Below, in pieces: positions 1 through 11,221 of a stretch of 64,000 bases of DNA. The stretch's first letter is position 1, and each line of letters opens with the position of its first letter. The notes under the pieces were generated by a model. It did not search any database, was not told the origin of the DNA, and was given only the letters and a program-made list of their open reading frames with translations. A program made the translations under genes and the position numbers. This DNA comes from Aplectana chamaeleonis (taxonomy: Eukaryota > Nematoda > Chromadorea > Rhabditida > Cosmocercidae): positions 36,001 to 100,000 of the forward strand of contig JAPDOI010001320.1 of the NCBI GenBank assembly GCA_029168955.1. The letters run 5' to 3'.

Positions 1-298
1 CTGGTGCCCCAGATCCGCCCCTCGGAATGAGCAAATGAAAACTCAGATTACAGGAATGATGAAGTCAGGGAAGTGCTGATAAGTGATCTGATCGCTTCAT
101 TGCACTGATAGGTATCATCCTTCTAGCGGTCAATTCCTCCACGCTCAAAAATCAACATAAACAAGAGAGGGCCTATTTTTGCTCAAAAACGCGTCTTTCG
201 TGTCCTTTTTAAGAATGTCTTGCTATATAGGGCACCATACCTGCCGTAAGCCGTGGAAATATCGGAAGTAAAATTTATCGTGATCTTTGCCTTTAATG
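1..298 (-). repeat. DNA-transposon-like repeat, inverted partner of 3373-3625
   Basis: From about 50 to 298 this is the reverse complement of 3373-3625, sharing the stretches around 'gcctttaatgg', 'ctatatagggcacc', 'aaaacgcgtctttcg' and 'cctatcagtgcaatgaagcg'. The outer 48 bases match 8800-8850 in reverse ('gatctggggcaccag'). The end at about 298 reads tcgtgatctttgccttta, a variant of a terminus seen many times in the window (AAAGGCAGTGTTCACGAT on the other strand). The left end is cut by the window edge. No coding potential was recognised. Confidence 0.6.
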
Positions 299-322
299 GA
301 ACGAGAATCTTAGCAGTGAAAT

Positions 323-1145
323 TCAACTGGACAGGAAGGTGACATCCCACACAGCTCTAGATCTTAGGAGACACAGAAGCCCGAAGCACTTTTCGCGACG
401 TTCCGATGACGTCATCAGAAGCCCGAAGTTCCTAGTTAGAACGATCCTAGTTAGAACGTAATCGAGCTGTAGTTCCAAAGTTGTCATCTTCCGCTTCCGT
501 TGCTGCTCTGGAGACATGGATTGGTCCCTGCCACGTAGGCTAATGACGACAATGATTCCTCCTGAATGTTGATGCAACAATCAGACCACTGAGTTCACAC
601 AACTCGACAAGGCGGTAGCCATTGTCCGATGTTTGCTCCACTGGGTAAAACCATTTACCGAGTACTTCGGACTCCTGATCGAACCCCATCTTTGCGTTTG
701 CGTCGATTCCCACGACAACAATATGTTGACAAGGTATCCTGGCTAGCAAAGTATTGAGTTCCACGTAGAAGGCATCCTTGGAGTTGTCCTAGGCGGTTTC
801 ATTGGGCGCATGGGCGCTCACTATCCACCGATTGAATCCTCTGTGATCCCGCAGTCGCAAAAATTCTTTCCTACACAACGTTGAGCCGAATTTCTCGATA
901 ATACCATTGTAGTCCTTCCTCACAGCTATCGCACAGCCTCCCACTCTCCTATCATCCGCGCTACCGCAGTAGATGGCGTACTCTCCGACGTTGATGATGG
1001 GTCTATCTTTGGGGAGAGTTTCCTGCAAAGCAGCAAACGGTGCATGGAAATAGCTTATAAGATTGGACAGCGCAGATTGTTGGATATCACTCGACAACGA
1101 CCGGCAATCCAGGGCGGCAAAATTGTGGCTTCTGGCGAAAGACTC
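323..1145 (-). pseudogene. Non-LTR retrotransposon family A, endonuclease (EEP) domain, broken
   Basis: Reading on the minus strand gives an apurinic-type endonuclease domain of a nematode non-LTR retrotransposon. The N-terminal part is around 1140-1060 (DIQQSALSNLISYFHAPFAA followed by LQET). It continues through RVGGCAIAVRKDY (about 950-910), RWIVSAHAPNETA (about 830-790), IVVVGIDANAKMG (about 730-690) and SDNGYRLVELCELSGLIVAS (about 640-580). The domain nicks target DNA before target-primed reverse transcription. An in-frame stop lies at 789-791, and a frameshift between about 580 and 540 moves the continuation (EQQRKRKM, LELQLDYVLTR) to another frame. No reverse transcriptase follows, because the sequence beyond 323 is an unrelated DNA element. 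The protein resembles the upstream part of the RT copies at 13.7, 37.7 and 43.9 kb; I infer the same family from memory of such elements. Confidence 0.75.
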
Positions 1146-1406
1146 CATGATCTCCCTAGGTACGGAACTTAAGGTTTCATGGATCAGAGGCCTTAGTGTG
1201 CCGGACGGCAGCACCTTTATGCAATGTATGGGATACTTTTGCGATATAGTTGTGCACGTTATATCGCGCAAACGTTCCCTGTGTATACTCGAATGTTTCC
1301 TCGGTCTAATGGAAGCATGAAAATCAAGGAGCAGGTACCAGCAAACTTGTATACACATCCCTAACATCATAGCAAAAGCGTGTACCAGAAGCCGGACGAC
1401 CCTCAT

Positions 1407-2185
1407 CGAGCTTAAAGAGTTGGGAAGGTATCAAAGTTCTAAGAAGCAAAATCAATTTATTCCCATTATTTGAGAGGTAAAGTATACAGTTGGACTAGGA
1501 CGCTGCGTTGCGCAAAATTAAAAAAAAAAAACTTTTTCCAATTTTAGGTGATATAGGGGGTAATTGGTGTCACTGAATCCACCCCCCCACTTTTACTATC
1601 GCTGGATACAGAACACAGAAACACGCCTCAAGGTCTGCGAATTCGAAAGTAAACTCAGTGATGTCGATGACATTTTACAAATCTAGGTTCAGATTCGGTT
1701 TCTGAAACCCTGATAAAGTAGTGTGTTTTGACTATTTTGTCAGTGAAACACGCTCATTAGAACATGTTTTTCAAAAAGTTTTCTGGTTTTCTCTGCCGCA
1801 GAATGCAACGGGCCAGCTGTTCGCATGTCTTTAGGTCTTTAGCTGTGAGAGCATTTAATAAATCGACATTGTTTTTTGGATCGACAAGATGGAGCTCCGT
1901 AAATGAGAAGGAACCGGAAGTTTTGTGACATACGAACTCTGATCATCTATCGCTACTATTTTCTGAGAAGAACTGAAATAGAATTTGCCACATCTCCGCC
2001 ATCTGAACAAGATCAAGATGTTGTATGTTGGCGAATCGGAAATTCGCGCCGTCCGTGAACAGATAACATCTAGTTCTTGGTCAGATGACATTGGTGTTGT
2101 GAATTGTGGCCTTATTCGGTTCAACATTATGTTCAACAGGTGAAATTTATTAGCTTCACTATTATCTAAGGTTCTTCATCGGAAT
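1407..2185. other. No recognisable feature
   Basis: AT-rich sequence with short homopolymers, such as the A run near 1509-1519. I see no convincing exon, RNA gene or repeat partner within this window. Confidence 0.5.
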
Positions 2186-2323
2186 TTGTTTCACAAAAAT
2201 AAACTATTTCTCATCGCCCTGCTTTGCAGCGCTACGATCTCACTACAAAATAAAAAAATGATCGCACCTTTAATTTTCCTATTTGTGAAGTCAGTGTTTC
2301 AAAGAGTTTTTCACAGCGACAGC

Positions 2324-2443
2324 ATGTCTGCATTGAAGAAGAGATTCGATTTGATTATGCGTCGTTTGTTTGTGAGAACCGCTCGTAGGCGGATGGCAAC
2401 TACAGCACTTGTTTCCGTTTTCATAACTATTCTGCTCATTCAG
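2324..2443 (+). CDS. Candidate signal-anchor exon (possible exon 1 of the DUF273 gene)
   Basis: An open frame from an ATG at 2324 starts MSALKKRFD, becomes strongly basic (MRRLFVRTARRR) and then has a hydrophobic stretch (TTALVSVFITILLIQ). It ends exactly at a consensus nematode donor, CAG|GTACGA, after 2443. The frame is open further upstream to about 2186, so the start codon is uncertain. A short basic cytoplasmic tail followed by one membrane segment is the topology expected of a Golgi type II glycosyltransferase, which fits exon 1 of the DUF273 gene whose later exons start at 25889. It ends in phase 0, whereas the 25889 exon needs a phase-1 partner, so at least one exon would lie between. 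That exon was not found, so the link is an inference. It could belong to another gene or be chance. Confidence 0.35.
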
Positions 2444-2814
2444 GTACGAAATTTTTCACCTTTGTTCAAGGAAGTCAGTGTGATACCGATACCCGAAGTG
2501 TCGACATAGCTAAAAAATACATGAGAAGGTATTTTTCTAAAGATTGAATTAGCATGCAAAACAACGCAGGTTCCCGATTCAAAACCTTTGATTAAGATCG
2601 AGTTCGCGTGCAAACTATGATTATTCGCAGATAAGAAAAAAACATTTATGATATTTCTGAAAACTTCTTACATAGAGTTTCTACAGATAAAAGTTTTTAT
2701 TGATATAAGCGCTGACATAGATCGTCGGTTATAAGGAATCGATTCGCGTTATCAGGCTGGAAAAGGGATCGTCTGTCATGCCTAAAAATTCACTTTCCTG
2801 GGTCGGACGCCCCA

Positions 2815-3025
2815 ACCTGTCGGGTTGGGGAAGGGGCAGGGCATTCGGTGCCATCGAAGATCCTCGTAGATCACAAAATCAGTTGTGCCCTGCGGTTTCT
2901 TTCGCTTCCTCAGTCGCCCCAGCTAGGATGTTGGGGCAGCTGGGGAAGCGGAAGACCCTGCAGGGCCCGATTTTGTGATCTACAGGGAGCTTTGAGTTCA
3001 ACGACTGCCCTGCCCCTGTCGAAAT
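2815..3025. repeat. Palindromic MITE-like repeat
   Basis: A strong inverted repeat: gtagatcacaaaatcagttg with a following ccctgcgg near 2868-2897 pairs with ccctgcagggcccgattttg and gatctac near 2957-2985. The inner part (cgcttcctcagtcgccccag / ggggcagctggggaagcg) also pairs. An outer GC-rich segment (ggggcagggc / gccctgcccc) extends the fold. The structure suggests a small foldback or MITE element; no target duplication was resolved. Confidence 0.55.
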
Positions 3026-3372
3026 CCGGCATGTTGGTGCATCCGGCCCGTGTAACATAGCTTCGTTGGGTGGAGCCAGGCACTCTACCAACCATCACGT
3101 CTGTGCAGGTGAATGAGGGAACCTTCGCCATTGGAAAACTGGTAACGATCGGGAAAACGCCTGAAAAAACTGAAAGTGACCCGACATTCATGTACGTCAT
3201 TTTCAATTCTGGATGGGTGTCATTGCCGGTTTTTCTTCCATAACTTTTTTGCGCTTGGAAATTGACTTTTAGTGAAGATTGTTTTGGGAATCCCAGTAGA
3301 ATTCTGTATAGAATAGTTTTTGTCAAATTCAAAAGATACGTCCTCGCTCTTTCAGCCTGTTTCGGTTTATTA

Positions 3373-3625
3373 AAGGCAGTGTTCACGATAAATTTCACTT
3401 CCGATATCTCCACGGTTAACCGAAGGTCTGGTGCCCTATATAGCAAGGCATGCTTAAAAAGGACGCGAAAGACGCGTTTTTGAGCCAAGATAAGTCCTCC
3501 CTTGTTTACGTTGATTTTTGAGCGTGGAAGAATTAACCGCTAGAAGAATGATACCTATCAGTGCAATGAAGCGATCAGCTCACTTATCAGCACTTCCTTG
3601 ACTTGATCATTCCTGTAATTGTGGT
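3373..3625 (+). repeat. DNA-transposon-like repeat, inverted partner of 1-298
   Basis: Starts with aaaggcagtgttcacgat, the terminus shared by many DNA elements in the window, and matches 50-298 in reverse complement over roughly 250 bases with scattered substitutions. The match ends after ttcctgtaat near 3620. No transposase frame is visible. Confidence 0.65.
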
Positions 3626-3835
3626 GAGCGCGAAGCGCTCACCAGGATTTGGCTTTGATCTCTTCCCGCGCGGATGCCCTACAATGAGATCACCTATTCA
3701 TACCGTCAACAGAGGTATGAGCTGTACACTATTCGACGCGCTGCAAGAAATTACATATGTGTGCAACTTTTCATCCCAATTGGTCCCCGCTTTCTGAAGT
3801 TATGACCTCTCAAAGTACGCAAAAACGTTCTCCAC

Positions 3836-3915
3836 CACCGCCTCTGCCTCCGCTCCGCCTCCGCCTCCGCCTCCGCCTCCGCCTCCGCCTCCGCCACCGC
3901 CTCCGCCTCCACCTC
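3836..3915. repeat. CTCCGC hexamer microsatellite
   Basis: A nearly perfect run of ctccgc units, read as Leu-Arg on one strand and Ala-Glu on the other. The flank gacctctc..cgttctcc.accgcctct recurs near 33905-33955 without the expansion, so the tract has expanded inside a dispersed repeat. It is not taken as coding. Confidence 0.85.
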
Positions 3916-4029
3916 CGTCCGTCGAAAACCATTTTTGGAAGGCGTGGACCAAATCGCTCGAAAATTTGTGACTAGATGTAATAGACCACGGGAATGACGA
4001 AAATAATTGTCAGAACTCACCATAATGAC

Positions 4030-4110
4030 TTCTGGGCTCTAACGGGCGTTTGAAACTCGAAACCGGCCTCTCAAGATTAGTTTATAAAAATGACGGGTTT
4101 TTCGTTATCA
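4030..4110 (-). repeat. Fragment of a dispersed repeat (copies at 47.94 and 51.97 kb)
   Basis: In reverse complement this reads cgaaaaacccgtcatttt, cttgagaggccggtttc and cgcccgttagagccc. The same order of blocks occurs at 47940-48130 and 51970-52190 on the plus strand. No ends were resolved. Confidence 0.55.
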
Positions 4111-4289
4111 GTCATTGTTTTCTTAGAGACTCCATATAAATACCTTGCTCTCTAGGGTGGTGTACTCTAAACGTCCGGCTTGGAACAGGACGTTGTTTTT
4201 GAGCGTGGCGCGTGTTTGTACCATGCGCACCAAAGATAAGAAGTCGTCGCAGGGTGTGCTGAAGTGTCGGTTGACTATGCGAGACCGCA

Positions 4290-7093
4290 GTAGGAGTATG
4301 CAGGACGTCGTGGAACTACAGCAACCCCTCAGTAGGGTGTGCAGGACGCCAGAATGTGTGCAGGACCTCAGTAGGAGTGCAGGACCTTATTAGGAGTGTG
4401 CAGGACATCATGGGACTCTGTGCAGGACCTCAGTAGGGGGTGCAGGACGTCGTAGAATGTGTGCAGGACCTCAGTAGGAGTGTGCAGGACCTTAGTAGGA
4501 GTGCAGGGACATCATGGGACTCCAGCAGGACCCCAGTAGTGTGCAGGACCTCAGTAGGAGTGTGCAGGACATTTTGGGACCTGTGCAGGACCCCCAGTAA
4601 GGGTGTGCAGGACCTCATTAGGAGTGTGCAGGACATTTTGGGACCTGTGCAGGACCCCAGCAAGGGTGTGCAGGACGTCGTAGAATGTGTGCAGGACCTC
4701 AGTGGGAGTGTGCAGGACCTTAGTAGGAGTGTGAGGACATCATGGGACCTGTGCAGGACCCCAGTAGGGGTGTGCAGGACCTCAGTAGGAGTGTGCATGA
4801 CATTATGGGACCTGTACAGACCTCAGTAGGAGTGCAGGATATCATGGAACGTGTGCAGACCCCAGTAGGGGTGTGCAGGACGTCGTAGAATGTGTGCAGG
4901 ACCTCAGTAGGAGTGTGCAGGACCTTAGTAGGAGTGTGCAGGCTATCATGGGACCTGTGCAGGACCCCAGTAGAGTGTGCAGGACATCATGGAACTCTGT
5001 GTAGACCCCAGTAGGGGTGTGCAGGACATCGTAGAATGTGTGCAGAACATCAGTAGGAGTGTGCAGGACATCATGGGACTCTGTGCAGGACCCCAGTAGG
5101 GGTGTGCAGGACGTCGTAGAATGTGCAGGACCTTAGTAGGAGGTGCAGGACATCATGAAACATGTGCAAGACCCCTGTAAGGATGAGCAGGACTTCATGG
5201 AATGGGTGGAGGACATCAGTAGGAGTGGGCAGGACACTATGAAGCGTGTGCAGGACCCCAGTAGGGTTGGAGCAGGACGTCATGGAATGTGTGTAGGACC
5301 TTAGTAAAATTACACAGGACATCATAGAACGTGTGCAGGACCCCAATAGGGTGTGCAGGACATCATGGAATGTGTGTGCAGGACCTTAGTAGGAGTGCAG
5401 GACATCATGAAACGTGTGCAAGACCCTGTAAGGATGATCAGAACTGTGGAATGTGGGCAGGACATCAGTAGGAGTGTGCAGGACATCATGAAGGTGTGCA
5501 GACCCCAATAGGGTGTGCAGGACATCATGGAATGTGTGCAGGACCTTAGTAGGAGTGTGCAGGACATCATGAAACGTGTGCAAGACCCCTGTAAGGATGA
5601 TCAGAACTTCGTGGAATGTGTGCAGGACATCAGTAGGAGTGTGCAGGACATCATGAACGTGTGCAAGACCCCTGTAAGGATGAGCAGGACTTCATGGAAT
5701 GTGTGCTGGATCTCAGTAGGGGTGTGCAGGACGCCGTAGAATGTGTGCAGGACCTCAGTAGGAGTGTGCAGGACCTTAGTAGGAGTGTGCAGGACATCAT
5801 GGGACCTGTGCAGGACTCCAGTAGGGGTGTGCAGGACGTCGTAGAATGTGTGCAGGACCTCAGTAGGAGGTGCAGGACCTTAGTAGGAGTGTGCAGGACA
5901 TCATGGGACCTGTGCAGGACCCCAGTAGGGGTGTGCAGGACCTCAGTAGGAGTGTGCAGGACATTTTGGGACCTGTGCAGGACCCCAGTAAGGGTGTGCA
6001 GGACGTCGTAGAATGTGTGCAGGACCTCAGTGGGAGTGTGCAGGACCTTAGTAGGAGTGTGCAGGACATCATGGGACCTGTGCAGGACCCTAGTAGGGGT
6101 GTGCAGGACCTCAGTAGGAGTGTGCATGACATTATGGGACCCTGTCCAGGACCCGAGTAGGAGTGCCCAGGATATCATGGACCGTGTGCAGGACCCCAGT
6201 AGGGGTGTGCAGGACGTCGTAGAATGTGTGCAGGACCTCAGTAGGAGTGTGCAGGACCTCAATAGGAGTGTGCAGGAAATCATGGGACCTGTGCAGGACC
6301 CTCAGTAGGAGTGTGCAGGACATCATGGAACCTGTGTAGGACCCCAGTAGGGGTGTGCAGGACATCGTAGAATGTGTGCAGAACATCAGTAGGAGTGTGC
6401 AGGACATCATGGGACCTGTGCAGGACCCCAGTAGGGGTGTGCAGGACGTCGTAGAATGTGTGCAGGACCTTAGTAGGAGTGTGCAGGGACATCATGAAAC
6501 ATGTGCAAGACCCTGTAAGGATGAGCAGGACTTCATGGAATGTGTGCAGGACATCAGTAGGAGTGTGCAGGGACATCATGAAGCGTGTGCAGGACCCCAG
6601 TAGGGTTGAGCAGGACGTCATGGAATGTGTAGGACCTTAGTAAAATTACACAGGACATCATGGAACGTGTGCAGGACCCCAATAGGGGTGTGCAGGACAT
6701 CATGGAATGTGTGCAGGACCTTAGTAGGAGTGTGCAGGACATCATGAAACGTGTGCAAGACCCTGTAAGGATGATCAGAACTTCGTGGAATATGTGCAGG
6801 ACATCAGTAGGAGTGTGCAGGACATCATGAAGCGTGTGCAGGACCCCAATAGGGGTGTGCAGGACATCATGGAATGTGTGCAGGACCTTAGTAGGAGTGT
6901 GCTGACATCATGAAACGTGTGCAAGACCCTGTAAGGATGATCAGAACTTCGTGGAATGTGTGCAGGACATCAGTAGGAGTGTGCAGGACATCATGAAACG
7001 TGTGCAAGACCCCTGTAAGGATGAGCAGGACTTCATGGAATGTGTGCTGGATCTCAGTAGGGTGTGCAGGACCTCAGTTCAATGTTCAGGACA
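4290..7093. repeat. 21-bp minisatellite with higher-order arrangement (about 2.8 kb)
   Basis: A tandem array of a 21-bp monomer beginning gtgcaggac. Several monomer variants alternate: ..cccagtaggggt, ..gtcgtagaatgt, ..ctcagtaggagt, ..cttagtaggagt, ..atcatgggacct and ..atcatgaaacgt. In the best preserved part (about 5700-6500) five monomers recur in a fixed order, giving a higher-order unit of about 105 bp. Because 21 is a multiple of three, the plus strand reads as seven-residue repeats (VQDPSRG, VQDVVEC, VQDLSRS, VQDIMGP) and the minus strand as repeats such as SCTLLLR. One- and two-base indels break both frames repeatedly, no start, splice or flanking exon supports translation, and many of the open frames are simply repeat artefacts. 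Diverged relatives occur at 46.3, 51.1 and possibly 59.6 kb. Confidence 0.95.
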
Positions 7094-7120
7094 CCGTATG
7101 CAAGCCAGGCCTCCGAATCT

Positions 7121-7435
7121 ACAAGAACGATAGTTAAGTCCGCCAGAACAGGGCTACCGTAATCTCACCTCGAGTTGGCTCTAAAATTTTCTAAGTTCTG
7201 ACTCCGATTTCGCTTTATCTTCCTACAGGTGGTGATGTTTCTGCTTTTTAGTCCAGGCAGATCCTCAACTGTTGACCCCTAGAGAAGGACGGTGTGTGAA
7301 TGAAGACACACCGCTCTTTCACTTCTTTTATACTTTATCATTGATCAATTGGGTATCATCAAATTTGTTTACGAGAGCCGAATAACATCATTCCTGAGAT
7401 TACGGTAGTCCTCTTCTGGCGCACTTAACTATCGT
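7121..7435. mobile_element. Mutator-like MITE, copy 1 (right end clipped)
   Basis: The left terminus acaagaacgatagttaagt, followed by cgccagaacagggctaccg, is answered on the right by cggtagtcctcttctggcgc and acttaactatcgtt in inverted orientation. The interior carries gtgtgtgaatgaagacacaccgctc, shared with the elements at 23837 and 61575. The last few terminal bases are replaced by the start of the next repeat (cgttcgcgctggaaatc) at 7431. Non-coding and non-autonomous. Confidence 0.75.
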
Positions 7436-7860
7436 TCGCGCTGGAAATCAATTTCATTTTTCAGGCTCAATTTCATGATTGGAGCCCGGTAGACCACACT
7501 GGTAAAACTTTGGCGAGTCAAAACGTTGGACGATGAGGTTAATATCCGCCGCCAATTCTCACCAGTCATCTAGCCCTTTTTCCTAGAATGTTGGTGCGAC
7601 AGTAAGATAACAGGAAAAATTGGTTACGGCACGAACTCCACATGCAGAAAAACTCCGAAAATGATTTTGGCGCGAAATTCAAATTCGTATTTACAATGTG
7701 TTCCGATTGACTTTTCTTTACAAATGAAGGTTTTTCATGGGCACCTTCAACATTTTCTTTCGCTAGAGGGGCCAAGCTACGCAAAAAGTCATAGAAATGA
7801 TGGAAAACTCTGATAAAAGAGGCCTGATACTGCGCTATCAATCATTGTTTTTATTAGAGC
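7431..7860 (+). repeat. Dispersed repeat, copy of 29391-29853
   Basis: The block from cgttcgcgctggaaatcaat through tggtaaaactttggcg, ccaattctcaccagtcatct and tttgtattt..caatgtg to gaggggccaagc closely matches 29399-29790. The complete copy at 29391 has the inverted ends aaaggcatcgt / acgatgccttt; this copy lacks that first end and abuts the MITE at 7435. Confidence 0.7.
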
Positions 7861-7926
7861 TCTACGGAAATACTTCGACTGGTAGCCTCACCAATGGGCC
7901 GTTCATTTCATTTCTGTCTTGAGTGG

Positions 7927-7946
7927 TGCGTGCCCCCCCCCCCCCC
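7927..7946. repeat. Poly-C tract
   Basis: A C homopolymer of about 20 bases. The length may be unreliable in assembly. Confidence 0.8.
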
Positions 7947-8149
7947 GTCTAGAAGAGTGCCTAGAACCTGTACAATTGGGTCATTTTGAAACTCATTTCT
8001 TCATTTTTCGACTTTTAAATTCAAAAAGTATATGCCTTGCATCTATTTGTAGGAAGCCGCGTTGCAACAATTATCTTGCAGTCTTAGCAGCGGAGCGGTT
8101 GTTTCTTCATTTCTACCACTATGTTTTCGAAAAAAAAACAACTTGACTT

Positions 8150-8805
8150 CTGGAGCTCGACGATATTGTAGAAGGGAAACCCTTGTAAAAAGTTGTGAAA
8201 TTTCTGAAAGTTGGGCTCCGCAGAAAAAGGTCAAGGATTTGGCATTGCTCCTAAATGTTGTGAAATTGTTTTATTGGATTTGGCTCTCAACTTGATTTTT
8301 CAAATGTAGTGAAATTGTCGAATTGATTTGGCTGTGATGATACTATATGCAGATAACATAATCATTTTCAGGTACCAGACCTTCCCTCACCGATGAGATA
8401 AAAATCATGAAAACGAAATCTAACGCAATTTACTCGCTACTGACTCTATGTCTTCGTGTCCTCAACGCTTTCACGGTTCGCATTGTATAGAAACGTTTTT
8501 GCTGCTAGGTTTATTCCTGTTCTCATTCGATTCAATATGCGCTCCAAGGAAAACCCCTTCTGACGCGTGATTTGACTGTGATAATTGATAGAGCTCCTGC
8601 GAAATCCGTTTGCAACAATTTCACTAGATTTAATGATTATGTTATCTGCATATAGTATCATCACAGCCAAATCAATTCGACAATTTCACTACATTTGAAA
8701 AATCAAGTTGAGAGCCAAATCCAATAAAACAATTTCACAACATTTAGGAGCAATGCCAAATCCTTGACCTTTTCTGCGGAGCCCAACTTTCAGAAATCTG
8801 AGTCT
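8150..8805. mobile_element. Foldback element with about 50-bp repeat arms, copy 1
   Basis: The left arm (about 8160-8368) and right arm (about 8630-8803) are near-perfect inverted copies, including gatgatactatatgcagata at their inner ends. Each arm is made of imperfect units containing tggatttggc and aaatgttgtgaaatt. The outer ends (gggctccg..gaaaaaggtcaaggatttggc) match those of the larger element at 35445-36735. The roughly 260-bp spacer differs between the two copies. Long inverted arms made of tandem repeats are typical of foldback transposons; no transposase is seen. Confidence 0.75.
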
Positions 8806-9440
8806 TCATTTGTTCATTCCGATGGGCGGATCTGGGGCACCAGGCGTGACTGGGGCACCAAAACGCTTGTTTGCAGCCGTTATTTTGCCGCTCCTGGCTC
8901 TTTTTCTACCGTTATTTTGATACTGGGAGCCTAGGATCCTTCTCGCCTATCATGTTACTGTGGAAAGTCAACGAGGATGATCATCGTGAACACTGCCTTT
9001 AAAGGCAGCAGACACGCTCGAAAATGATATCAATTCCATGGATTAAATTGAAGGTCTGAAGCTGTTAGTATTCAGAAATAACAAAAAAGACGAAAACAAA
9101 TCGACGGGAATGAAGAAATAACGGCACGTTCTATATTGGCCCAGAAATGGACGAGTTGTACGGCACTGGCCGAAATAGCGGAGTTAGCAAAAAATTTGTT
9201 GGGATAACGACGCTAATGTACTCGTACGGCCCTTTCTGGAACGCTTACGCCGTTAGAAGCCTAAAAAGTAATCTAAAGTGGCCGCAATCGAGCAGTGAAT
9301 ACCTGTATGCAGGGGCGGAGCCCGTATCGATGGGCGGAGCAAGGATGATTTCGTGACTGACTACGGCTCAAATACGGCCATTTGGACTCGTTTTTAACGC
9401 TTGCAACTTCGTGAGGGCTCTTCTAGGGCCTGCACGATCC
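8806..9440. other. Mixed repeat remnants
   Basis: Contains cattccgatgggcggatctg and gggcaccagg (matching the reverse of bases 1-48) and a terminus-like gtgaacactgcctttaaagg near 8988. No gene is recognised. The 69-codon open frame at 9147-9356 has no support. Confidence 0.4.
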
Positions 9441-9469
9441 CGCTAATGTAGTTATCTCAACAAATTTTT

Positions 9470-10300
9470 CGAGCGTGTGTGCTGCCTTTAAGTGCATTTT
9501 TGTGCCTGAAGTTATCGGTTTTTCGTGCATAACTTAAGAGATGGACGTTCGGTAAAGGTTGTTTTTTGAAATCTCCATAGAATTCTGCATCGACTAGTGT
9601 CTCCGGTTTGGGATAAAATTTTCTCGATCCTTCCGCCCAATTCATTTTATGAAAAACACTGGTTTTTCGCCTAAACTCTTTAACCACTAGATATGGGGTT
9701 CTGGCCAAGGCTGTTCTTGAAATGTAAGTAAAATTCTGCGTCGAATGATGTATCGGATTTCTAAGTTTGCCAGCTCATAATCCAGGCAGATCGGTGGAGC
9801 CGAGCTCCATAGTAATCTCCACAGGGTGCTCTTGCCTCTACGGAGTAAATAGGAGACGTAGAGTCTCACTAGAGCCAACAATGGAGTTCGGCTCCACCGA
9901 CCAGGGCTTATGGGGCAAGCGAAGTTAGGAATCCGAATAGCATTTTACGAAGAATTTTACGTAGATTTCAAAAACTACCTTTACCAATACCCTAGCTCCA
10001 ACGGGTAAAGAGTTATAGGCGAAAAACCGGTGTTTCATAAAAAGGATTAGGCTGAAGAATCGAGAAAATATTAAGGAATTTGGGAATTTCGAGAACACTC
10101 TTCATCAGAGGTTCATCTTTTAGCGTAGAAAAGTTAAGAACAAAAAACCGATAACTTCAGGCACAAAAAAAAACCGAAATCGGCGTGAAGATTGAGATCG
10201 TATTTTTTGAACTTGAGAACGTTACTCAATGCAGAATTTCATGAAGATTCCAAAAACAACCTTTACCAAGGGGTTATCTTTGAAGGGAAAATTTTATAAG
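9470..10300. repeat. Large imperfect inverted repeat (foldback-like)
   Basis: Blocks on the left (gtgcctgaagttatcggttt near 9495, ggtaaaggttgttttttgaa near 9553, gcctaaactctttaacc near 9670) recur inverted on the right (gggtaaagagttataggc near 9998, aaccgataacttcaggcac near 10147, aacaacctttacc near 10253). The left arm itself contains an imperfect tandem duplication. A smaller palindrome (ggtggagccgagctccat / atggagttcggctccacc) sits in the middle at about 9793-9901. Confidence 0.6.
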
Positions 10301-11199
10301 GGAAAACTGGCACTTTGCAAGCCGAACTTGGTTCGGAGTTCTGAAGCGCGGTAGATCCTCAAAATACTTTTCGTCGGAGAATTTTACGGAAAATTTAGAG
10401 AAAAAACACTTTTGCTTAATAACCTTTTCCGGACATAAAAATGTTACCTTTTGCCCGTCAACCCATCCAGCAACCTTCACCTCTCGGACCGTTGTCTTCA
10501 CACCAACGAAGTCAAAGTGTGCCCCAATGAGAAAGGCGGCTCATGCGGCCGGTGTGCTTGGCAGGCGGCCGTCGCGTTCACCGCTCTCGGATGAGCATGC
10601 AAAATTCCTCCACAGTCATCGACTACGAACAGGGCCGGCAGCGGCTGGCAGCAGACACTGCGCCGATCAATCAGCTCTGTAGAAGGGAGGAGGGGGATGG
10701 CCGTCGTTCAAATCCAACACTGGTCCGAGAGCCGCACATGCGACGGCCGCCAGCTAAGCACGCTGGCCGCCATTCTCATTTTGACACACATTCTATCCTG
10801 TAGCCGATCACACCTTCGAAAAGGCGCTATACTTGAAAGGTCCGCAGTGATCGCTAGAACCGAAAATATTCAAAAAAGGTGTATTTAAACACAATTGCTT
10901 CGAAAGGCAGCTGTATAAAGCCAAAAAGCCCATGTGCAAGAGGCAAGCCTCACAACGATTCTATTTTTACACCAATTCTGAAGGAAATAATAGTAGGGAT
11001 AACCAATGAGGCGCAGATGGGAAGAGAAGCTAAAAACGTTTGCCGAAACACTATGCTAATTGTATGAAGCTGAATATGTGGACTACACTAAAAATCAAAA
11101 GCATCATGCGTGTGTGCTGTGATTCCTTTAATTTCAGAAGGGTCACACGTATCACCTGTCCTCCCGATCGACAGTATCGAGCGGGCGCCAGTGACATCT
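10301..11199. other. No recognisable feature
   Basis: No convincing exon or repeat partner was seen. Several short open frames are present but lack recognisable content. Confidence 0.4.
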
Positions 11200-11221
11200 T
11201 TATTCGTCCCTGTCGCGCACC

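Noticed and set aside
4440..6621. Several long open frames on both strands in the minisatellite
   Set aside because: They follow from the 21-bp period; indels break every frame and there is no start, splice or domain context.
4290..7093. CRISPR array
   Set aside because: Repeats are contiguous 21-bp monomers without unique spacers, and the DNA is clearly eukaryotic.
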